Below, piece after piece: positions 56,285 to 64,000 of a DNA stretch of 64,000 nt. The position numbers and the translations under genes are program-made. Origin of the DNA: Plazaster borealis (Eukaryota > Echinodermata > Asteroidea > Forcipulatida > Labidiasteridae); NCBI GenBank assembly GCA_021014325.1, contig CM037472.1:34806234-34870233 (forward strand), read 5' to 3'. The notes beneath the pieces were generated by a model that made no database searches, was not told the DNA's origin, and worked only from the letters and a program-made list of their open reading frames with translations. The stretch's first letter is position 1, and each line of letters starts with the position of its first letter.

Positions 56285-57629
56285 TACATGAAAATGAAGT
56301 TTATTTACTAAACTGGATGCAGAAGTTACAGAAGGCTCGAGGTTGGAAGTGGAAGATTGGTAAGAGGAAGTATAAGAGGAATTTTGAAGTGGAAGGTTTT
56401 GCTATATAACAACGATAATAAAATAATGGTTAAGTAAAGGAAGCTAAGCAATAAAGATGCATAGGAATACAATATAAACGAACTAACTCAACCAGGCTAT
56501 AAACTACAAAGAGCTAGAAAGGTAAAAGATCAAAATACAGTCGATGTAATTGACCACACCCTATGGGTGGCTATATAAACTCTAAGCAGTGTTGTACGCA
56601 TTGGGCAATACATGTAAAGGCAAGACTAGTTTGGTCAGCCCTTCAGAGTTGAGAAATTAAATCGCCTATCAATGGGAATATTCTACATTGTGGTTAAACA
56701 AATCAAAAGTAGTAGAAATCTATGGGTATTAGCAATCAAATGAAATAAAATGTGTACTTACTACGATGGGGGTTCTGAGAAAACAGGTAAAACTCTTGGA
56801 ATATAATTGTGAGACTGGTGTATGATTAGAGTTGCAGAACAAAGGTGAAGCTCTTTTACTTAGACTTAAAATAGTTACTATAGTGATGGGAAGGTATACT
56901 TGCGGTTTAAGGTCTTGATGATGATTCCACTCTTCTACTTGTTTCTGCATTTGTCACTTCTAGACTCGACTCGTGCAATTTTCATCTCACTGGACTTTCA
57001 GATAGAGAAATTTCTAACATTTAACGTCAGTTCAAAACACCGCTGCTCGCCTCGTCTCACCAACACCTCGTTCTCAACATATAACACCTATCTTATACTA
57101 CAAAGGGTCTGTCATAAAATCTATGTGGTCTATAAGCTAATGTTAAGGGATAAACGTGCTCTAAAATATTGAGCAAAGATGTTGTTAATTGAAAACATGC
57201 AACAACAACAAACAAGCAAAAGTAAACCAATGTCCGCTACAAAATTAGCAACAGGAAATTGTTCTTTATATACTTTGGACTTCGTCGTGTGGATTTTGCA
57301 TGTAGTATTTTAGTGAAATGATCCTCCTTATTAATTAGAGTGCTGGCCTCCTTGCCTCTACGTTTATAAAGCAAACAAGGCTAAAAGTAAATGTACCGTA
57401 TAGACCAGTGATATTCTGCATATTTTGCCTTTTCTTTTGAAATGTTTTTTTTTTATCACGAGCGAGCGCTTTGAGACCCCTCGCTTAAGGTGAAGCGCTA
57501 TTATAGAACTGCGTACTATCATTGTTGTTGTCGTCGTCGTCGGCGTTTGTTGTTTGTTGTTAATCACTTTTAGTAAACGTATATTTCGAAAGACTCCTAA
57601 AACCTTTTCAATAATTGTGTTTGTTACAG
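56285..57629 (+). repeat. Shared 5' flank of gene D
   Basis: This is the counterpart of 34666-36009 and 47447-48830. It has the LINE C-terminal fragment (56920-57070), the retroposon tail GAGCGCTTTGAGACCCCTCG...GCGCTATTATAGAACTGCG (57463-57515), a GTC/GTT microsatellite and the splice acceptor TTTGTTACAG before the ATG. Confidence 0.85.
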
Positions 57630-58517
57630 ATGGCAGATTGCATTTGGAATTCGTCGGGACAGGTTCGGCTCATGATGTGGGCGGTGCCTCGTTCTATCTA
57701 CACTGCCTTCACTAAGTTCATGAGCTTTGTCAGTGATGATTCAACTATAATCTTCGAGCCTTATGTCAGCGCTCACTGGTTTGGGCCCGAGGGACTGGAA
57801 GATGCTACTCATCGAGCCACAGCAACGGCTCTAACTGAAGAAGCTAAAAAGAGGTCTTCATTCACAGGAGGGCGCGAAACCTCCGACTTCACATTTGGTT
57901 TTGTCAAGGAGCAACTTGATGCTCCTTACACTGGCAAAAAGTTAGTCTTCTGTAAAGACTGCGCCTTTACTGTCCTTGACAAACTGGAATTTCTCCCGAA
58001 AGATTTTCGTAACGTGTTTCTTATCCGTCATCCTCTAAAGGTCTTCGCATCTTGGAAGAAGGTGTACCAGAGTTTGACTCCGCATGAGTTTCAGCTTGAT
58101 GAGGTTGTCCCCGTGCTGTTTCCTCCAGGTTTCTTCTTCCGTGAGACGATCGAATTGCTGGAGCACGTGAGAGAGGTACAAGATCCAAAGGCAATCATCA
58201 TAGATGCAGATGACCTCCTCACTGACCCCAAAGCCATCCTATCAGCCCTCTTTAAGGAGATTGGTCTTCCCTTCGATGAGAAGTGTCTTCAGTGGGAGGC
58301 CGGGGATGCGATTGCCGAGCAGTGGTTAGCATCTATTTTTTTACTTAGAGGGAATCGAGTATGGGGGTATTACCAAAGAGCGTTCGACAGCTGCTCCTTT
58401 GGAAAGCCCAGTGCTCTGCCCGACCGGTCGTCGTTGCCTGACGATGTCCTCCGATGCACTGATGCCTCGATGCCTTACTATGACAAGATGTACGCTCAGC
58501 GTTTACTGCCAAACTGA
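57630..58517 (+). CDS. Sulfotransferase-like protein, copy D, altered P-loop
   Basis: The frame encodes 295 residues from the ATG at 57630; the in-frame TTG at 57615 lies in the splice acceptor and is not used. It pairs with copy C (KKRSSFTGGRE, VQDPKAIIID, NRVWGYYQRAF). The P-loop reads AVPRSIYTAF, with Tyr where A, B and C have Ser. That position lies in the loop that holds the 5'-phosphosulfate of PAPS, so activity may be changed or lost. Other changes cluster nearby (SFVSDDSTIIFEPYVSAHW) and at KLVFCKDCAF. The 3'-binding motif VFLIRHPLKVFASWKK is intact and there is no stop, so the gene may be young, redundant or altered in function. Confidence 0.85.
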   Translation: MADCIWNSSGQVRLMMWAVPRSIYTAFTKFMSFVSDDSTIIFEPYVSAHWFGPEGLEDATHRATATALTEEAKKRSSFTGGRETSDFTFGFVKEQLDAPYTGKKLVFCKDCAFTVLDKLEFLPKDFRNVFLIRHPLKVFASWKKVYQSLTPHEFQLDEVVPVLFPPGFFFRETIELLEHVREVQDPKAIIIDADDLLTDPKAILSALFKEIGLPFDEKCLQWEAGDAIAEQWLASIFLLRGNRVWGYYQRAFDSCSFGKPSALPDRSSLPDDVLRCTDASMPYYDKMYAQRLLPN

Positions 58518-59681
58518 ACAACTCACATCTCTTAAGTCATGGAAGTCTTGCACAACAGGCTCTCTAACTGTGCAAGGACTATTTTTTCCTTTGAATCTTT
58601 CTTATAGCTAATTTTTTCTAAAGATAATTGTGATTTTGGTTTAGAAAAGGTTGGTTCAACGTCAGTGAGGGCGGGGGTGGGGCTGGAAAAAAGGAACAGA
58701 TTTCGTGTGAATTAAAAGCAAACTATAGACCTAGGTGGCGCATGATTTACCTTATTGCTAAAAAGAGTGTGGTTCCACATTATAGATCACTTTGGCAATA
58801 TTGACAAGTCATCTTATTTGACGTCATTTTAACCCTAAAAAACACTTTTATCAATGGAATTTTTTTAACATGCTAATTTATAACTGTTCAGGCCGAGAAC
58901 TACTGCAGAATCACCAATCAGGCTTCAAAATTTCACCCTTGGCCCCAAAGGTTGGCGGGAACATCGATTTGTTGAAGTGGGAAAACAAATTTTCCCCGAA
59001 ATTGATTAAACCACTGATTATAGCGCCCAACGGTAAAGAAAGTAATACTATTGATTAAGTCAAAAAAATAATAATAATAATAATAATAGCCTTTTGAACA
59101 AAAACGGACAAACAAGTATCAAAAATGCAAATTTGTGAATAGTCTTTTACGTCATCAGAACTTGGTGAAATTTTTGTGGCAAGTTTCATAAAAAACGCTC
59201 TACAACTTTTGTGAATACGGATGCTGCCCCCCCCCCCACCCCCTCCCCCCCCCCCCGGTTTTATGAATTAGAGCTGAACGCTTATCTGCTCAATCAATAT
59301 TTGGCTATTTAACGTTTTGTTTAAGGGAGTGCGAGACATTTGAAACTGCCGGCGATGGCCACATAGACATTGGAGAGCATAACCAAATGTCTATAAATGA
59401 GGCTTTTTTGGATTTGGTGGGGATGGGGCCTAACATCGTTAATTAGCCACAGCGTGACCGGTTTGTAATTGTTTTTGGTTTTTGATGTTTGTGTTTGGTG
59501 GGTTTTTTGGGGTAAATATATTAGAGATAAGTAAACCTCTGTGTTGGAAAAGACCTCCAGGCGATGGTTAAAACAGACTCTATTTTGTTTAGTTTTCCTT
59601 CGTTGTGATATAAAGGTGTTTTTTTAATGTTTGTAATTTTGGCTGTTGTTTTACAGTATTAGTTGCGATATTAAAAATATT
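58518..59681 (+). repeat. 3' flank of gene D
   Basis: This is the inverted counterpart of the gene C flank. It has a poly-C tract at 59227-59257 and an (AAT)n run near 59070. No further gene is seen. An LTR-like insertion follows. Confidence 0.8.
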
Positions 59682-61088
59682 TGTCGGACTCTGTTATAAA
59701 TTGCATATTATAACTCTTTTTAAGTAGTCCGACGAAGATTCTTTAATTTAGCATAGATTCATCGTTTAGACATACACCACCTGTGTGAAGGAGTGTTAAA
59801 ATTCTTCTTATCACTCCAAGTAACAAACCCTTGTTTACACCACTGGGCAGAGTCGCTGTTCCCACGGTCTCTCCTGACCACAGCACATATTTGCCATGTC
59901 CGGAATTGCCTCGGGACATTATGCTGTAGGGCTCTGTTGCATAAACTTTCACAAGCTCAGTAGTCCCATTGTCTTAGGGAATACTTTGCCCAAATTTGGT
60001 TGTCTTTTGTTGACCACATGGTTCTTAAGAATTTTAGGCCACTTATTCCTTTCTGATTGGTCAAGCCCAATCAGGACATCATTGTTTTAATAATTGTGGC
60101 CAATCATAGTCTAACTTTCCTGTCCGAGTGCGTGGCCGGCAGGGTATACCCTACCCTGTTTTTGCCCTGGATCCTCAGAGCGAAAAAACGGCCTCGATGC
60201 AAGAAGGACTTCTCGAAAGTGCTAAAGAGTTTTGCACTTTGCGTAGCTGTATAGGAACAATGTTGCTTCCCTAAGTAGTTCCTAAATCTGTTCTTGCATC
60301 CCTTTACCTCGTGCTCTGTCGATACAGAACACATAGTCCACAGGTCTCGCTTGGGAAGTTGGCCCGGTTCAACTTTCCACCTTGCCCCGCTCTCACCCCT
60401 TTTTCTGGATTGATCTGTTTTCCTGGACTGGTTGTTCGTCGTTGAGGACTTGGAGCCCATCTGTGTCATCAGAAGACCCCGTCCATCCAAGCCACAGAAG
60501 CATTGAAACCAGCTAAGACTTATATTAATTTCACTGTATAAATACTTTTGTTTCTATGATCTTTTGATTATTCATCTTAGTGAAGAGAGGTTTTTTTATT
60601 GAACTTCGATGTCGAATTGCCTAATTGTATTTCTGACATTTTCCTTTCTTTGATGATATGTAATCACTGAGTAATCGCTAAGTTCTGAGTACCAGATTGT
60701 TCATTGCATTATTCTTGTTGAAGTTTACACACTCCTACAACTCAGCGGGTTAACTGCATTTTATTGTGTTGATGCTTGACTTGTATTTTGACTGAGTCAC
60801 TGAAACATTTTTGATATTTGCGAATTCTATATTTTTTTAGAATTGCATCGCAGCACATTGATTTGACTTTAATCACTGAAGTGTTGGGATCCTTGAGATT
60901 GTGATAATATATTGTATTCATATACCTGCCATTGGTGATAGAGATTTGATGGTATTTATAATAATAATCACCGTCGAGTGACAAGAGAATCAAAATTTGC
61001 TGTCCGTTGTGTTTCTTACCGAGCAAGTTTCCATAACTACGAACTGGATCGCAGGCTCTAAGTTAAATAGGGGTAACAACCTGTGACA
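59682..61088. mobile_element. 1407-bp LTR-like insertion in the gene D flank
   Basis: The insert begins TGTCGGACTC and ends CCTGTGACA, with TATT on both sides (59678-59681 and 61089-61092). The inverted copy of this flank near 45500-45520 is uninterrupted (CTATTAATATTTATAATATCG), which fixes both boundaries. TG...CA ends and 4-bp duplication suit a solo LTR. A possible TATA box (GTATAAATA) lies near 60535. The longest frames, including 128 codons at 60104-60490 on the minus strand, show no family motif. A non-LTR origin is not excluded. Confidence 0.7.
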
Positions 61089-61350
61089 TATTAATAGTTT
61101 ATAGAGGTACTAAAAGATTTATGACATCATTGTAGCATGGTGTGTCAGTAAATTCCATAGAAAGGGTGCGTTCGATTAGCTTCATCCGGTCAACCCAGGT
61201 CTCCCCCGGTGCGTTCGAATAGCTTTATGACGTCATTCTCGGGGCTCACACGGGTCAGCCCCAAGTGCCCTGCTTGTGGAGGGGGTCACTTGGGGCTTAC
61301 CTAGGTGCATGAGGTCACGACGATTAACTTTCTCAATGGCCACCATTTTG
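61089..61350 (+). repeat. End of the gene D block, with truncated TIR element
   Basis: It contains AGGGTGCGTTCGATTAGCTTC at 61165 and following bases, inverted relative to 45251-45434. The match ends at GGCCACCATTTTG. The element is truncated here, so the edge of the duplicated block lies inside it. Confidence 0.8.
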
Positions 61351-61429
61351 GTTGATAACTTCAACCATTTTGTCAATGAGGATTGTGACATTCAAGGGCT
61401 TCAAGATGTCAGTCTATGTGGGCTACCTT

Positions 61430-61640
61430 CATTCTAAATGAAAGCGAAAGTTCTCCCAGTCCAGGTTGGACTTCGGCTTGTTTGTTGTGTAAACAAAAAC
61501 AGACATCCAACCTGGGCTAAAATATCCCGATTCTTGGAATTTGAAATAGCTGTCGGCCGAAGGAGACTCGGTCTTACCCGAGTAGCTCAGAAAAGACGAG
61601 CTATATGCTATCTAGCCCGAACATCTGACGTCACACTTCG
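61430..61640 (+). repeat. Repeat R1 fragment
   Basis: CATTCTAAATGAAAGCGAAAG, TTCTCCCAGTCCAGGTTGGACTT and CCAACCTGGGCTAAAAT match the R1 start at 14665 and 39820. The continuation is not R1. Confidence 0.6.
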
Positions 61641-63000
61641 AAACTCGTGAATAACGCCAGATAGGGATCCAGGTATAGATGTACCTTTGACCTCACATCC
61701 ATTCACACAGAGATTCGTAGTTACGCATTACATACAAACACGCGCGTGCATTGTATTCAATGAAATCATGGGGTCTGTAAAACAAGTACCTGTCTTTATC
61801 CTTGCGGATATATAGCCTAGCTCGATATGGGGCAGAGGGTGTGTCCCCCCCCCAATGTTCCCATATATAAAAAACACTATTTTCCTCTTGTATAGTACCC
61901 CCCCCCTAAAATCCTCAAAAGAATTCCTGAGATTTCAAGCACACAATGAAGACACAATAGGGGGTACACGCCCCATATCGAGCACCAATTGTGCGGATAA
62001 AAAGACAGGGGACCAGTCTATGCTATCTGCTGATCGTTTTACAGACAAGGCACGACTTGTGGTCGGGAAAACATCATAAAGGAAGAAATTAATCACTGTA
62101 ATTAAAACAGGGGTCAAAGTACAAGCAGTAACAAAGGAAAGTGAAAAACAATAAAACGGAAAAAATGTACTTAAATATATTTTTTAAAACCCAAAAGAGA
62201 TCAATAACATAAAATACAAGGTTAACGTTTCGATTAAGTTTTATTTAGTTTGGTTTAATGGGGGAAAAAATTATCAATTATAGCTGCTAAGCTTACGCTC
62301 TTGTTACTTGTTAGCAAATATTTTATTTCAGAATTTGTTTTGCTATATGTCACCTCTTCTGAAAGCATTTATGAGCAGTGATGAACCCGGTTAAAATTAA
62401 TAAGAAGAAACGCCAATGGTTGAGACTAGATTGAATTTAGACGTTGTATTTAGGGTAGACTGTGCAAGTCTCGCGTATATTCGAACGCTAAAAACCAAAA
62501 AATGAAGCTTACGAACAAAACGACAGACTAAGCAACAAAAAACATGAACATGGTGGGACAATAGCCATGGCAGGTGTCCTTACGTTATTTACTGTGACAG
62601 CAGAAAGCGAATTCTATGTTAATACAATTTTTTAAAAAGCTATGGAAAAATACTAGCGGCTGCAGGAGTCTAGAAGCGGGGAAAATAAACGCGCGCGATT
62701 GGCTTATATAGCCAAGTCAGGTGAGAAGGCTGAACTAATATGTTATCAGGGGTGGTTTAATTCGCAGGGAAATAAACAATTAATAAATAAGCGTAATACA
62801 ATTTTTAAGAAGAAAAACAATTCAAATTAAAAGAAAATTTGTATTTTTAAATCACTTAAGTGAATGTTATTAGTGTAAGCATAATACCTAGTTCTAGCCT
62901 ACTTATAGTAACTGTTGCTATATAAAATGTGAAAATAAAAGTGAGCACTTTTTAACATGCATTTTTGTGTGAAGTTTCCTCTTTTCGTTTTGGATGAAAC
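61641..63000. other. AT-rich intergenic, no gene recognised
   Basis: Two segments near 61815-61850 and 61960-61985 share ATATGGGGC and GGGTGTG/GGGTGTAC in inverted fashion. They may be ends of a small element (CGATATGGGGCAGAGGGTGTG...GGGGGTACACGCCCCATATCG). Apart from that I see nothing. Confidence 0.4.
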
Positions 63001-63147
63001 AATGGGGGACTTTTTAGACGCTAGGTGGCGGCAGACTTACCAGGTAGATCCATTGTTCTCGGTAATGTGCGCATGCTCAGAACTACGTAAACAATGAAAA
63101 TTTACCTGGTAAGTCTGCTGCCACCTAGCGTTCCAAAGTCTCCCATT
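63001..63147. mobile_element. 147-bp fold-back MITE
   Basis: AATGGGGGACTTTTTAGACG and CGTTCCAAAGTCTCCCATT are inverted complements. They continue inward through CTAGGTGGC.GCAGACTTACCAGGTA and its complement, giving arms of about 45 bp. The centre contains GTGCGCATGCTCAG. No target duplication is clear. Confidence 0.8.
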
Positions 63148-63677
63148 ACGAATAGAATTGTAAGAAAGACAATTAAGCCCTCCCGTCCATACATTGAGCG
63201 TATAAGCGGGTGTGATATGTCTTCTGACATTTTGATTTGCCGGCTAAACAGTCACAGAAAAGCATTGCCTTTTTATGTGTTTTGATCACCATGTAGGCCT
63301 ACGCCGTCACATTTCATCGATGCTCCCGCAGTAATTCCGACTCCGTCAACCGCTTCACAATATGTGTCTCGGAACGGGCTCAAACTCTTGCACCTTTTAG
63401 AGAATAAAGGGGGGAAAACTAAAAAATTAAATAATAATATAGGTTTTCACGGTCATTTTCGGCAAGTAAGCGGCCAATTTTTAAACGTCGCGCCATTATA
63501 CTTCGCGCGAAATTGAAAGCTCATCAAAACACTCATTCGATTTCACTTTAGTGTGTGTTAGCAATTAATGTTCTTTTGCGTCATGTGCGATGGAGAAAGA
63601 TAACCACTCAATTAAACAAAATTGACTCGAACAGCATTCAAATTGGCAGCAGATTTTCACGGCGTGCATTTGGCCAT
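63148..63677. other. Intergenic, no gene recognised
   Basis: No family motif, repeat or RNA gene is identified in this stretch. Confidence 0.4.
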
Positions 63678-63681
63678 TTAA

Positions 63682-64000
63682 AGGTATCGTACACGTTTGG
63701 TAATGACTCAAAACAAATATTAGCATACAAACTTACTTGGTAACAAGCAACGGAGAGCTGTTGATAGTATAAAACATTGTGAGAAACGACTCCCTCTGAA
63801 GTAACGTAGTTTTTGGGAAAGAGGTTATTTCTCACTAAAATATAATAAAAACTCCTTGCAAGAAGTTTTTATTCCTATCTGAAAGCACACAAATTTGTAA
63901 AACAAGGGTGTTTTTTCTTTCATCGTTTTCTTGCAACTTCGATGAACAATTGAGCCCAAATTTTCACAGGTTTGTTATTTTATGCATATGTTGGGATACA
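63682..64000 (+). mobile_element. TTAA MITE, family A, cut by the window end
   Basis: TTAA at 63678-63681 precedes AGGTATCGTACACGTTTGG. The sequence follows the family closely through TTATTTTATGCATATGTTGGG, where the window ends about 60 bp short of the expected right end. Confidence 0.92.

Noticed and set aside
57615..57629. Upstream TTG start adding five residues to copy D (and three to copy C)
   Set aside because: The added codons are the splice-acceptor tract, and the ATG is conserved in all four copies.
60104..60490. 128-codon minus-strand frame
   Set aside because: It lies inside an LTR-like insertion, has no recognisable motif, and no copy is available to show conservation.

Overview
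The window is eukaryotic, AT-rich and dominated by repeats. I infer an echinoderm, most likely a sea star. The clues are intron-style splice acceptors, animal transposon classes (BEL/Pao, Ty3/gypsy, CR1/L2-like LINEs, Polinton, TTAA MITEs), the recurrent AGGCCTA motif, and MITE families that resemble ones I recall from asteroid genomes. No rRNA, tRNA, CRISPR array or prokaryotic operon is visible. The species assignment is inference.

The only genes that look intact are four paralogous sulfotransferase-like genes of 293-295 codons: A (13545-14426, +), B (36010-36897, +), C (46559-47446, -) and D (57630-58517, +). Each has an open single-exon reading frame. A P-loop of the PRSxST type lies near the N-terminus and an IRHPLKVFAS motif in the middle. 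A polypyrimidine-AG splice acceptor directly precedes the ATG in all four. B, C and D share about 1.35 kb of upstream DNA, and C and D lie in large inverted duplicate blocks. The locus is therefore a recently expanded gene cluster carried on segmental duplications.

Layout. 430-1502: hAT-like element. 1987-2946: Ty3/gypsy integrase relic. 2979-7487: BEL/Pao pol relic, split by a 767-bp solo LTR (5977-6743) with a clean target-site duplication. 8230-8600: LTR-like promoter; 8717-8836: GC-rich hairpin. 13545-14426: gene A. 14665-16040: repeat R1. 16360-17265: block U1. 17371-17625: LINE 3' fragment. 19540-20720: repeat R2. 20809-21067: minisatellite. 21143-30118: decayed Polinton/Maverick (PolB, packaging ATPase, small virion-like proteins, adenain-like protease, major capsid and a second structural gene), with a 1507-bp tandem duplication in PolB and a 745-bp fold-back element between PolB and the ATPase. 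30185-31385: second U1. 31385-34665: LINE carrying a MITE. 34665-36897: shared flank plus gene B. 37800-39790: second R2 with nested TTAA elements. 39990-43665: LINE fragments and a CACTA-like MITE. 43668-43965: palindromic GATAAG satellite. 44899-45434: TIR element. 45251-48830: inverted block with gene C. 48848-53085: long palindrome of R1. 53108-55239: MITEs and an iterated array. 54720-56285: third U1. 56285-61350: block with gene D, split by a 1.4-kb LTR-like insertion. 61430-64000: R1 fragment, fold-back MITE and a MITE running off the end.

No single new multi-gene system is evident. The observations most worth following are the sulfotransferase cluster (one copy has a changed P-loop residue), the Polinton relic, and a set of insertions whose empty sites can be read elsewhere in the same window.
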